Source: Opitutia bacterium UBA7441
GTDB taxonomy: Bacteria; Verrucomicrobiota; Verrucomicrobiia; Opitutales; Coraliomargaritaceae
Reading direction: 5' to 3'
NCBI GenBank assembly: GCA_002480015.1
Contig: DLQD01000009.1
Span: 1-18,261 of the forward strand
Length of the DNA stretch: 18,261 nucleotides
Positions within the stretch are counted from its first letter, which is position 1; every line of letters begins with the position of its first letter. Shown here piece by piece: positions 1-8,814 of the stretch. Under the pieces are notes generated by a model that searched no databases, was not told the origin of the DNA, and saw nothing but the letters and a program-made list of their open reading frames with translations. The position numbers and the translations under genes are program-made.

Positions 1-58
1 TGCAAGCGGCTGAGCTGACTCTAGAGTGATCGGGGGATAGAATCCCCCGACTACTTTT
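1..58. repeat. REP palindrome flanking the RAYT gene (left side, pair cut by window edge)
   Basis: A REP unit reads on the minus strand from 54 to 28. It has a GTAG head (54-51) followed by a perfect 9-bp stem (30-38 with 42-50) closed by a TCT triloop (AGA on the plus strand, 39-41). Positions 1-58 match 723-780 with about six mismatches, so this is the right half of the same two-REP module seen at 690-776. Its partner unit should lie just before position 1. The REP head overlaps the stop codon of the transposase gene. Confidence 0.85.
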
Positions 59-647
59 TGTAGTTCCAATCGTGCAAACCTGCTTTGATCGGGTTTTGCT
101 GAAGGTATTGCTGCCAGCTTTTGTGCTCGGTCTCGTTACGGATCCAACGATCATACCATGAAGCTTGCCAGAAACCGCCTTTGGTCTGCTGAAGCTGATT
201 GATATGCTTTGCGCTGAGTGCTTTGAAGCGACTCCAATGTGTTCTGAATGCTTGAGCGCAGGTGAGCTCAAGTGGCGCAGTGATCAAGTGCAGGTGGTTT
301 GGCATCACGACCCAGTGGTCGAAGCATAGTCCGTCGAAATCGTAGTCGGCGAGTAAATCACTCATAGCTTGGGCGGCTTTGCGCTCGGCAAAAGGGCAGC
401 TGCCGGTTGCTGCATCGAACGCATGATCGAGAACGGCGAAGTGTTTCCGTCGGAGCGCTACCGCGTCAGGCGAAGCGGGTGCGATGCCTTTCAATGACAA
501 ACCGATTTCTTTGAGTTTTTCTTGTATCGCAAGTGGTAAAGAACCTCTGCAGCGGAGAGTCATCGCGTAGCAACCGTAGTCCATGACCCAGTGGGGATGG
601 GTGTCGAAGTAAATTTCGACTATCGTACCTGTCCATGGGGAACGCAT
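51..647 (-). CDS. REP-associated tyrosine transposase (RAYT, IS200/Y1 family)
   Basis: This 198-residue protein belongs to the Y1 HUH transposase family. Such single-strand nucleases recognise REP hairpins with GTAG heads and are thought to spread or maintain them. The HUH-type motif is His-Leu-His at residues 118-120 in a MPNHLHLI block. The predicted catalytic tyrosine is Tyr181, in the family-typical block Y-L-Q-Q-N-P-I-K-A-G-L. The N-terminal part around residues 24-40 matches the first beta strand of RAYTs. Length is normal and the frame is intact. REP units lie on both sides, and the TAG stop (51-53) lies inside the GTAG head of the downstream REP. RAYTs usually do not move as insertion sequences, and none of the ends of one are seen here. 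Confidence 0.9.
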   Translation of the reverse strand: MRSPWTGTIVEIYFDTHPHWVMDYGCYAMTLRCRGSLPLAIQEKLKEIGLSLKGIAPASPDAVALRRKHFAVLDHAFDAATGSCPFAERKAAQAMSDLLADYDFDGLCFDHWVVMPNHLHLITAPLELTCAQAFRTHWSRFKALSAKHINQLQQTKGGFWQASWYDRWIRNETEHKSWQQYLQQNPIKAGLHDWNYKK

Positions 648-689
648 GGCTGGTAGACTGAAAAGTGCGCCAGTTTCTGCAATCGAAAA

Positions 690-776
690 GTAGTCGGACG
701 GGTTCTACCCTCCGATCAGAAGTGCAAGCTGCTGAGCCGACTCTAGCGGGATCGGGGGATAGAATCCCCTGTCTAC
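690..776. repeat. Two-REP module (BIME-like) upstream of the RAYT gene
   Basis: Two REP units face each other. The plus-strand unit at 690-715 starts with GTAG (690-693) and folds around a TCT loop. The minus-strand unit at 776-750 also starts with GTAG and folds around TCT. The 5' GTAG tetranucleotides lie on the outside of the pair, as in gammaproteobacterial BIMEs. The second half (723-780) repeats positions 1-58. The module sits 43 bp upstream of the transposase start and just beyond the 3' end of the ABC-F gene, where its hairpins may also limit read-through. Confidence 0.85.
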
Positions 777-804
777 TTTTCCGGAAACTGTTCGGCGCTA
801 TTGG

Positions 805-2433
<1,629 letters not shown>

Positions 2434-2567
2434 ATTGAAAAGAGAAGCGGGATGCAGAAAGCGGGTCTTTTAAAAAGTGCGAACCATGCAGATCGACACT
2501 TCCACCTGCACTCCTGCGTCAGCAGGCATGTGCGCGGAATGAAACAAGGCCATCTGAGAAATGCAAA

Positions 2568-2601
2568 GAAAAAGCCCAACAGCTCTAGGCTGTCGGGCTT
2601 T
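2568..2601 (-). terminator. Rho-independent terminator reading leftward
   Basis: Inverted arms 2571-2583 and 2589-2601 form a 13-position stem with one A/C mismatch and a TCTAG loop. On the minus strand the stem is followed by five T, then C and TTT. It lies about 210 nt downstream of the EF-hand gene and 135 nt upstream of the ABC-F start. It therefore ends either the EF-hand transcript or a small RNA made from the gap. Confidence 0.7.
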
Positions 2602-2659
2602 GGAATTGAGATGTCGCTTTTAAGCGCTTCGCGTGAAACGACGAGGTGCAATTTTTAGT

Positions 2660-2796
2660 GAGGGGTCAGGCGGCCACCTAAAGGAAGCCGCATACGTAGG
2701 TCCGCTCCTTTAGGTGCAGAACGAGTTCCGGCAACTGTTGCGCTTTGTGTCTCCCCGTGGATTTAATAGCCCCGAAACGACGGACACTGACTGTCC
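2660..2796 (-). other. Structured intergenic segment; possible small RNA or long 3' UTR
   Basis: This lies in the 378-bp gap between the ABC-F and EF-hand genes, where no credible ORF is found. A perfect 11-bp stem (2675-2685 with 2706-2716) encloses an internal loop, and a short hairpin GGACA/TGTCC occupies 2782-2796. The only terminator in the gap (2568-2601) works on the minus strand, so a minus-strand transcript is more likely. I compared it by eye with 6S, SRP, tmRNA and RNase P hallmarks and found no convincing match. The rest of the gap (2434-2567) shows only a small CCTGC/GCAGG dyad near 2512. Confidence 0.3.
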
Positions 2797-2811
2797 AGAC
2801 TAGACGTGGGT

Positions 2812-3291
2812 CTATTCTTCGCCTTGCTTACCTACGCGCTCTTTGTTTTTGCGCTGCTTTGCCATTTGGCCCATTTCTTGTTTGCTGATTTCACCGTCGC
2901 CATCGGCGTCGATTTTGTCGAAGTGCTGGACGAGTCTATCGAGTCCGGCTTCGGCGGCTTCATCGGCGGAGATGGCTCCGTTACCATCCCTGTCGGCATT
3001 TTTTAGCTGACCAGCTTTTTCTTTGCGGTTTTCACGAGCGATGGCGATTTCTGTCATTGTTATTTCGCCGTCGCTATTCGCATCGATTCGGTCAAAGTTC
3101 TTGGCCATCGGGCCTTTGGCTTCGTCTTTGGAGATACTGCCGTTACCGTCGGTGTCCAGGCGCTCGATGACTTGCGCGGGGGCAGGCGGTTCGCCTTTTC
3201 CCTTGCCTAGTGCGTCTTCGGGCTTGGCCTGGCTAGCCAGAGGGAGAAGTGCCGAACTAAGTGTGAGGAGGAGTAATGTTTTTATATTCAT
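2812..3291 (-). CDS. Secreted four-EF-hand calcium-binding protein
   Basis: The 159-residue protein starts with a Sec signal peptide (hydrophobic core LLLLTLSSALLPLA, likely cleavage after Ala-Ser-Gln-Ala near residue 22). The rest is four canonical 12-residue EF-hand loops, each starting with Asp and ending with Glu: residues 46-57, 70-81, 100-111 and 128-139. All ligand positions look intact, so it should bind calcium in the periplasm or outside the cell. The C-terminus is lysine-rich. An AAGG Shine-Dalgarno sequence seven bases before the ATG supports this start. Small EF-hand proteins of this kind are common in Planctomycetota and Verrucomicrobiota; their partners are mostly unknown, and the neighbours give no clue. 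Confidence 0.88.
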   Translation of the reverse strand: MNIKTLLLLTLSSALLPLASQAKPEDALGKGKGEPPAPAQVIERLDTDGNGSISKDEAKGPMAKNFDRIDANSDGEITMTEIAIARENRKEKAGQLKNADRDGNGAISADEAAEAGLDRLVQHFDKIDADGDGEISKQEMGQMAKQRKNKERVGKQGEE

Positions 3292-3415
3292 GATTTTACC
3301 TTGTGGATTACGTTCACAGCGAAACGTGCTGCTTGATTAGAATATCGAAGCCAGCAGCAGAAAAGTTTCAGCGAATTTCTCAAGAGGGCGCGCTATACGC
3401 TGTAGCTAGGCATCC

Positions 3416-3450
3416 CTGCCTCTGTTAGCTTGTCGTTAGGGCAGAGGCAG
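3416..3450. repeat. 9-bp inverted repeat between the EF-hand and TetR genes
   Basis: CTGCCTCTG (3416-3424) is perfectly complementary to CAGAGGCAG (3442-3450). A second, outer AGCTA/TAGCT pair lies around it. It begins about 20 bp past the end of the TetR gene on its downstream side. There is no T-run, so it may be a factor-dependent 3' end or an mRNA-stabilising hairpin of the tetR-like transcript rather than a standard terminator. Confidence 0.45.
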
Positions 3451-3472
3451 AGATAGCTGTGCAACCACAGAC

Positions 3473-4099
3473 CTACAGTAGATTCGTCGGCAGCTGATCG
3501 TACGCCGCGAGATCGGCAGAGGTTTCGTGGTGCGATGGAACGTCTATATCTTCAAGTCCCGTAGCGATGGCTTCGAGGCAATGCCGGTCGATAGACTCAT
3601 CGCAGAGGTTGGCTTCGATTATCAAGGCAAGCATGGCGCAGGCTCGAGACCAGAGTTGGCGTTGTTCGCTACTGAGGCCATTCGTTAGGAGCCTCGGCAG
3701 TGTTTCCCAAAGCTTGCGCCACTCTTTTGTGAATTGGCTGCAGATTGGGCAAATGTTGGCTCGCCGCCAGCGGACGAGTTGGTGTGTGCTGGCGTCCGCG
3801 CGGATGTGGAGGAGGAGCGTCTTTTCGATTTTCCGAAGCAGGCGTAGTGCATCAGACTCCCCGGAGCGCAATACACTGAGTAAGTCCTCGCCGGTGGGCA
3901 GCCACTGGCGGCTCTCGGCCACCCGCTGCAAGAGGCCGTTCAAATCACCGAAATAGCGATAGATTAAGACCTTGTCCGCCCCGGCCTGTTGGGCGACGGC
4001 ATTGATTCCCAGGGCGCCGCAACCCTCCTTGACCAACAGTTGCAAAACAGCGTTTTGGAACTTTTCTTCAGTCTTTGGGCGTGAACGGGTGCGTGTCAT
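3473..4099 (-). CDS. TetR/AcrR-family transcriptional regulator
   Basis: The N-terminal domain (roughly residues 12-60) is a TetR helix-turn-helix: a first helix ending in LLVKEGCGALGINAVA, then the recognition region with KVLIYRYFGDLNGLL, matching the family pattern of a Tyr-Arg-Tyr-Phe block. The C-terminal ligand domain is helical and unlike any regulator I can name. I chose the ATG at 4097-4099; a GTG three codons upstream (4106-4108) is equally in frame and neither has a clear Shine-Dalgarno sequence. No divergent efflux or metabolic target gene is adjacent. Upstream is a REP-containing gap of about 260 bp, so the regulon is unknown. Confidence 0.88.
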   Translation of the reverse strand: MTRTRSRPKTEEKFQNAVLQLLVKEGCGALGINAVAQQAGADKVLIYRYFGDLNGLLQRVAESRQWLPTGEDLLSVLRSGESDALRLLRKIEKTLLLHIRADASTHQLVRWRRANICPICSQFTKEWRKLWETLPRLLTNGLSSEQRQLWSRACAMLALIIEANLCDESIDRHCLEAIATGLEDIDVPSHHETSADLAAYDQLPTNLL

Positions 4100-4208
4100 C
4101 CTGGTCACTATAGGTGTCTTTTTTGCGATGCGGCAAGCCTCGCGGAGCCATTCGACAAAATTTTACGTAGGCGGGTTAGATACACGGGGGCATTGTGGCC
4201 TTCATGCT

Positions 4209-4287
4209 GTAGTCGGATGGATTCTATCCTCCGAGCCGACGGCCTGTTGGCTCTCGGGCTAGTGGGGCGATCGAATCACCCGACTAC
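4209..4287. repeat. Third REP module, about 3.5 kb from the RAYT gene
   Basis: A plus-strand REP unit (4209-4234, GTAG head, TCT loop) and a diverged minus-strand unit (4287-4262, GTAG head, TCG loop) again have their GTAG heads on the outside. The spacer forms a further hairpin, GAGCC...GGCTC (4233-4253). The spacer differs from that of the 690-776 module while the REP cores are alike, as expected for units moved as a pair. It sits in the gap between the TetR and ACT genes. The rest of 4109-4358 shows nothing else clear. Confidence 0.85.
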
Positions 4288-4358
4288 TTTGAGGACAGTT
4301 CACGGAAATCGATTCAGACAGTAGATGCCAACAAGTCTGATAGTGCCGGTGCACGCGT

Positions 4359-4820
4359 CTAGCGCGCAATATCAGCCTGCCCGATGATGTTGAGCTGATT
4401 GCGGCGCAACGTATCTGCGGCCAGCTCGTTATCTTCTAGACTGATGGCCATTGCGTAGCGTCCGTTCGGACGCACGAGGAAGGGGTAAATATAGTGGATG
4501 TTAATCTCCGCCTGCACGAGGGCGCAGGTCACGGTCTTAATCTCCGCCTCACTCGCCAATTCGACGGCGATGAGCTCACTCTGCACGTAAGAAAATTGGT
4601 GCTCGATAAGCAACTTTTGCGCCTCTTCCGGGTAGTCCACGATGAGCCGGATGATAGAGCTATCGGTCGTGTCGAGGATCGAGAGCGCGACGACGTGCAC
4701 TTCGTGCACGGAGAGTAAGCCGATGATTTCGTTGAGCCGGCCGACTTTATTATCAGCGTGGATCGAAAACTGGATGACCGGCTGGAAAGCGCCCGGTCTG
4801 CGCATCACTTCTGCTGACAT
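4359..4820 (-). CDS. Tandem ACT-domain protein
   Basis: The 153-residue protein contains two ACT-like beta-alpha-beta-beta-alpha-beta modules. The first (about residues 14-75) begins IQFSIHADNKVGRLNEIIGLL with the family's N-x-x-G-R-L-type loop. The second covers about residues 80-148. ACT domains bind amino acids and act as allosteric sensors. Here no enzyme domain is attached, so the protein is either a free-standing sensor or a regulatory partner of an enzyme encoded elsewhere. The ATG start is firm, as the domain begins directly after it. It is divergent from the prepilin peptidase gene across 145 bp. Confidence 0.85.
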   Translation of the reverse strand: MSAEVMRRPGAFQPVIQFSIHADNKVGRLNEIIGLLSVHEVHVVALSILDTTDSSIIRLIVDYPEEAQKLLIEHQFSYVQSELIAVELASEAEIKTVTCALVQAEINIHYIYPFLVRPNGRYAMAISLEDNELAADTLRRNQLNIIGQADIAR

Positions 4821-4965
4821 GCTATACTTACAATAGAGACAGGCTGGGCATTTGCACGAATTTTTTTGATCAGGTCAGTCATGTGAAAAGCAAGCTTTAA
4901 GCTTCCAAATTGGTCAGCTACACTGTTCTTTAGATCTATATTCACCGTTCATTTAGCTCCCACTC

Positions 4966-5931
4966 ATGCTCGAAACATTTGAATTTATTAATGAGGACTT
5001 CCCTTGGTTTTTCTCGCTACTGGCCGGGGTATTTGGGGCCTTGACGGGGAGTTTTCTCAACGTGTGCATCTACCGTATACCTGCGGAGCGTTCGATTATC
5101 TTTCCGGGTTCAACCTGCGCCTGTGGCCGTCCGATCCCTTTCTATCACAATATACCCATCCTCACCTGGCTCTTACTGCGGGGTAAAGCCAGCTGCTGCG
5201 GTGCACCCTTCAGCATTCGCTATCCAGTGATCGAGCTGCTGACTGCCGTGCTCTTTTTTTGGGTCTGGACGATTCATCCGCCAGTGGTGGCTCTCTTGGG
5301 CATGGTCTTTATTGCATTTCTGATCTGCGCGACCTTTATCGATTTGGATCATATGATTATTCCAGATCGCTTTTCCATCGGCGGGATGGTGCTCGGTGTC
5401 GTTCTGTCTGTTGCCTTTCCCGCCTTGCATCAGATCGAAGGCCCGGCGGTGGTTTCGAATATCCAGTCGGGCGTCACTTCGATTCTGGGCGCTTTAATCG
5501 GTGCGGGTTTGGTCTACTGGATCGCGGTGCTTGGCGAGGTTGTTTTTCGTAAGCCGGCCATGGGGGAGGGTGATGTGAAGTTTGTTGGTTTCATTGGCGC
5601 TTTTTGCGGTTGGCAAGGGGCGGTCTTCGCAATGTTCGGTGGAGCGCTGGTCGGTTCGGTGGTTCTGTTACCTTGCCTTTTGATCGGGCGTCTTTTCGGC
5701 ATCAAAGCTCGGATACCCGCGGAATCCCAAGCAGAAACGGGTGTAGAAACGGGTGTAGAAATGGGTGTAGAGTCAGCAGCAGAACCGTGTCAGGAAGATG
5801 TGGTGCAATTTGGTGCCCAAGTGCCCTTTGGTCCGATGCTTGCGGTGGCAGGACTCATTTATTTCCTTGGCTTTCACATCTATGTGGATGCCTATTTAGC
5901 CGACATAGCGGCTTCCTTTTTCGGGCAGTAG
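4966..5931 (+). CDS. Type IV prepilin peptidase / N-methyltransferase (A24 family)
   Basis: This inner-membrane aspartic protease cleaves and N-methylates type IV pilins or type II secretion pseudopilins. The N-terminal domain has GALTGSFLNVCIYRIP at residues 24-39 and a cysteine region. The catalytic aspartates are Asp126 in the D-L-x4-I-P-D block and Asp203 in G-E-G-D-V-K. About eight membrane helices are apparent. Two points are odd. The usual two CxxC pairs are altered to Cys51-x-Cys53 and Cys77-Cys78. An acidic low-complexity insert (residues 253-279) with Glu-Thr-Gly-Val repeats precedes the final conserved VPFGP segment. Pilin genes are not in the window. A short ORF starts 28 bp downstream and is probably cotranscribed. 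Confidence 0.92.
   Translation: MLETFEFINEDFPWFFSLLAGVFGALTGSFLNVCIYRIPAERSIIFPGSTCACGRPIPFYHNIPILTWLLLRGKASCCGAPFSIRYPVIELLTAVLFFWVWTIHPPVVALLGMVFIAFLICATFIDLDHMIIPDRFSIGGMVLGVVLSVAFPALHQIEGPAVVSNIQSGVTSILGALIGAGLVYWIAVLGEVVFRKPAMGEGDVKFVGFIGAFCGWQGAVFAMFGGALVGSVVLLPCLLIGRLFGIKARIPAESQAETGVETGVEMGVESAAEPCQEDVVQFGAQVPFGPMLAVAGLIYFLGFHIYVDAYLADIAASFFGQ
5734..5769 (+). repeat. In-frame 12-bp tandem repeat in the prepilin peptidase gene
   Basis: Three copies of a 12-bp unit (GAAACGGGTGTA, last copy with one change) encode Glu-Thr/Met-Gly-Val repeats in a loop between membrane helices. Because the unit is a multiple of three, copy-number change would lengthen or shorten the loop without breaking the frame. 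Confidence 0.85.
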
Positions 5932-5959
5932 GCATTTTTAATAATGACTTGTAAACCGC

Positions 5960-6790
5960 ATGCCTGAATCTGACGAAATTCTCATTGCTTGTTTAGCCTA
6001 TTGTTTGACTTGGGAGGTCAGAGGTGCGCACGCGAGTCAGCACTGGTCGAAGATCCACCAATACGTTAAGGACCAAGGCGACTTGACGGAGACCGAACGT
6101 TGGATCTGTGAACTCTACGAGGAAATGAGCCCGAGCGCGCAGGAGGAGCGCTCCATATTATCGCGGATCAACGCGCGGCTCGACCATCCCCGACGAGTCG
6201 TGTTTTTCCGTAAGTCAATTTTAGCCCTGTTACCTGATTCCTTGCAAGAAGCTGCCGCGAAGCATCACTTAATGCATGCTCTGGTTCTGCCCCAGGGTTA
6301 CGGGCGTATTCGCTCTTGGTTGGCTGAGCATACATTCAGCCGATTGCGCTCCGCTTCAGAGCCGGTGCCTTTGGCCACACGCGAGGCTGATTTTTTATGT
6401 TTCATTGAGCAGCCTTACTTTATCGAAGGCTTCCGGAAGTTTTGGAAACAGGAGCCCAAGTATCGGAATAACAAACAGACACGTGTGCTCTTATCCGTGG
6501 CGGCCGCTTTGAGTCAGATGGTGGCTTATCAAGATACTGCCGAGCTGATTGAGTGGAGCCACCGTCTCGGGCGGATGGGGAACTACACCGAACAAACCTG
6601 CTGCGATGTCTCCGAGCTCAGTCTGACCATGCTCAATGAGTCCTATGATCCACAGGAACTCGGCTACCGCCTCCTGGTTGATGCCAAGGAGTCGGATCGG
6701 AGAGTATTAGTCAGCTTCTGTGAGCGCTACGCCGATGATCTGACTGCCTTCGCCCGCGATTTGGTGCGAAGTATGCAGATGGCGATTTGA
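5960..6790 (+). CDS. Hypothetical protein, helical, downstream of the prepilin peptidase
   Basis: I do not recognise this 276-residue protein. It has no signal peptide, no membrane helix and no catalytic motif I can name. It appears mostly alpha-helical and soluble, rich in Arg, Glu, Leu and aromatic residues. The ATG lies 28 bp after the prepilin peptidase stop on the same strand, so the two are likely one transcript. That makes a link with pilus or secretion assembly possible but unproven. Its stop is three bases from the stop of the convergent ClC gene, with no terminator between them. Confidence 0.75.
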   Translation: MPESDEILIACLAYCLTWEVRGAHASQHWSKIHQYVKDQGDLTETERWICELYEEMSPSAQEERSILSRINARLDHPRRVVFFRKSILALLPDSLQEAAAKHHLMHALVLPQGYGRIRSWLAEHTFSRLRSASEPVPLATREADFLCFIEQPYFIEGFRKFWKQEPKYRNNKQTRVLLSVAAALSQMVAYQDTAELIEWSHRLGRMGNYTEQTCCDVSELSLTMLNESYDPQELGYRLLVDAKESDRRVLVSFCERYADDLTAFARDLVRSMQMAI

Positions 6791-6793
6791 CGG

Positions 6794-8575
6794 TCAATCC
6801 AGCGAATCTTCGATCGCATTTTGCTGTCGCGCGATATCGTGCAGGGTGACAATGCCTAGGATCCTTCGGGTGTCCTTCCGGCTGACTATAGGTGCCTGCA
6901 TAACGTCTTTGATAACTAGGGTGTTGGCGGCATCGCGGATGGAATTGTCTGGATAAATCTCGATGACACTTTGGCCTTCGGCCCACGCGCGCATTGTGCG
7001 AGGGTCGCTTGCCGCCGCAAGCTCTTCCATTTCGTGGTGCGTGATCACGCCCAGCAGTTCATTATGATTATCGCTCGATACAATGGGGTATCCATGATGC
7101 TTGTGGCCATCCGCTTTGATCCGCTCCAGATTAGCCTCGGCATCCAGCGCACTCAAGACACTGCGGCAGTCGTGTGTCATAATCGTGCTGACCGGAAGGT
7201 TGCGCCAGTCGCGGTCGCCCCGATAGGCCGGTAACTTTTTCAGGCTGATCCCGTCTTGGAGGAGCAGAGCATCATAGATCGGGATGCTCCGCAGCTTCAC
7301 CGAGATAATGTAGGCGAGGAAGTTGCCGATCATCAGAGGTAAGATGAGCGAATAATTCTGCGTCATCTCGAAAATGATTAAAACAGAAGTGAGCGGACAG
7401 CGGATGACTGCAGCAAAAAACGCCCCCGTGCCGAGCAGAGCTGCGGCCGCCGCTACGGATTGGTCGACCTCAAAGAACTGCACCATGAGCGCCCCGAAGA
7501 TTCCTCCCAGCATGCTTCCCATAAATAGCACCGGGGCAAAAATACCACCGCTGGCACCCGAGGCATAGCAGATTGCGGTGGCCAGGAGCTTTCCGATCAG
7601 GAGGAGCAGTAAGGCCTGCCAGACGAGATTTCCGTTCAGTGCTAGATTCAGATCATGATAGCCGATACTGAAGACCCCGTGGTGGCCGCCACTGAACTGC
7701 CAGACCGTGACCCCGATCAAACCGACACTCAAGCCTCCTAGGGCGGGGCGCGCCCAGGCAGGGTACTTCCCCCAGCGCTTAAATTGTTCCCTCAGTGCGA
7801 GCAGCATTGTCGTGAACAAATGCCCTAGCAGACCAGCTGCAGGACCGATCAATAGACAGACTAACATCCACCACGAGGTCTCAAATACCTCGCGCGTGGC
7901 GTGGAGTGCGCTGTGTTCCCCCAGCAGGCTCCGCTCGACGACCGCGGCAACGACGACGGCGATGAGAATGCCACCGAGTGCTTTGCTGCTGAAGTTATTG
8001 TCAAAAAGCTCCTCAAAGACGAAGGTGATCGCCGAAATTGGGGCATTGAAGGCCGCTGAGATGCCCGCGCCCATACCCACAGGAACCATTGCCTGAATGC
8101 GTAGCTTCCCTAATCCGAAGAGGCGCCCCAGCTTCGAGGAGACCGCACTGCAGATATGCACCGTGGGTCCCTCCCGCCCGAGGCTGTTGCCAAAGCCCAC
8201 CGAAATCGTCCCGATGATGAAGCGCCAGAATGCCTCCGAAGTCTTGATCACGCCGAAATTCTGGTGATAAGCCGCCTTCGTCTGGGGAATGCCTGAACCG
8301 CTGGCAGTCGGCGACACATAGCAGATCATCAGGCCGACGATTAATCCCGCGAGGGCCGGCGAGAAGATCATTGCCGGAATCGCCCAGAAGCCCCAGCCCT
8401 CGTAGAGTCCGAAAAGCCCGTCAAAGAGCAAAGTGATCGAGAGGTGAAAACTTACGCCTACGAGGCCGCAAAGCACCCCGGCACAGATACAAAGCATGAG
8501 GAAACGCTGGCCGTCATCAAAACGGCCCCGCATCCAATCGGGGAGATTACTTAGACTGAAGGATTCACGAGTCAT
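6794..8575 (-). CDS. ClC-family chloride transporter with C-terminal CBS domains
   Basis: Counting from the chosen start (593 residues), the transport domain has the ClC selectivity motifs GSGIP (93-97) and GREGP (133-137), with gating Glu135, and later GGIFAP. Glu188-Glu189 in F-E-E-L sits where CLC-ec1 has its internal proton glutamate, so I infer a Cl-/H+ exchanger rather than a channel. About ten membrane helices are apparent. Two CBS motifs after about residue 460 probably sense adenine nucleotides. An in-frame ATG at 8623 would add 16 residues, but those would be encoded by a terminator-like hairpin with a T-run, so I chose the ATG at 8573-8575. It converges on the hypothetical gene. 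Confidence 0.9.
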   Translation of the reverse strand: MTRESFSLSNLPDWMRGRFDDGQRFLMLCICAGVLCGLVGVSFHLSITLLFDGLFGLYEGWGFWAIPAMIFSPALAGLIVGLMICYVSPTASGSGIPQTKAAYHQNFGVIKTSEAFWRFIIGTISVGFGNSLGREGPTVHICSAVSSKLGRLFGLGKLRIQAMVPVGMGAGISAAFNAPISAITFVFEELFDNNFSSKALGGILIAVVVAAVVERSLLGEHSALHATREVFETSWWMLVCLLIGPAAGLLGHLFTTMLLALREQFKRWGKYPAWARPALGGLSVGLIGVTVWQFSGGHHGVFSIGYHDLNLALNGNLVWQALLLLLIGKLLATAICYASGASGGIFAPVLFMGSMLGGIFGALMVQFFEVDQSVAAAAALLGTGAFFAAVIRCPLTSVLIIFEMTQNYSLILPLMIGNFLAYIISVKLRSIPIYDALLLQDGISLKKLPAYRGDRDWRNLPVSTIMTHDCRSVLSALDAEANLERIKADGHKHHGYPIVSSDNHNELLGVITHHEMEELAAASDPRTMRAWAEGQSVIEIYPDNSIRDAANTLVIKDVMQAPIVSRKDTRRILGIVTLHDIARQQNAIEDSLD

Positions 8576-8587
8576 CGACCGGAAGCT

Positions 8588-8619
8588 AAAACAAAAAGCC
8601 GTGCAGCCAGTACTGCACG
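8588..8619 (-). terminator. Terminator-like hairpin in the leader of the ClC gene (possible attenuator)
   Basis: On the minus strand CGTGCAG (8619-8613) pairs with CTGCACG (8606-8600), followed by GC, five T, G and four T. No minus-strand gene lies upstream to need a terminator, since the next feature is the plus-strand tRNA. The T-run ends 12 nt before the likely ClC start. It may be a conditional terminator in the 5' leader, though I did not recognise a known riboswitch upstream. Confidence 0.5.
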
Positions 8620-8678
8620 ACATATCAGCACTATAAAAGTCACCTGCGTATGCACAGAAGAAATTTCAAAAAAATTAC

Positions 8679-8706
8679 TTGGCATCGGGTCATTGAGTCC
8701 TACAGT
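8679..8706 (+). promoter_or_regulatory. Candidate promoter of the tRNA-Tyr gene
   Basis: TTGGCA (8679-8684) and TACAGT (8701-8706) are separated by 16 bp and resemble sigma70 -35 and -10 boxes. The -10 box ends 20 bp before the mature tRNA 5' end. Confidence 0.4.
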
Positions 8707-8726
8707 CCACGCCTTCGTCACTTTCC

Positions 8727-8814
<88 letters not shown>

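Noticed and set aside
2640..2810. 6S, SRP, tmRNA or RNase P RNA in the ABC-F/EF-hand gap
   Set aside because: Conserved motifs of each (SRP GGAAGGAAGCAGCC-type core, tmRNA T-arm and CCA end, RNase P P4 core, 6S bubble) were not convincingly present.
8576..8726. Fluoride riboswitch before the ClC gene
   Set aside because: ClC-type fluoride transporters often have one, so I looked for its conserved core on the minus strand and did not find it; the GREGP motif also fits a chloride exchanger.
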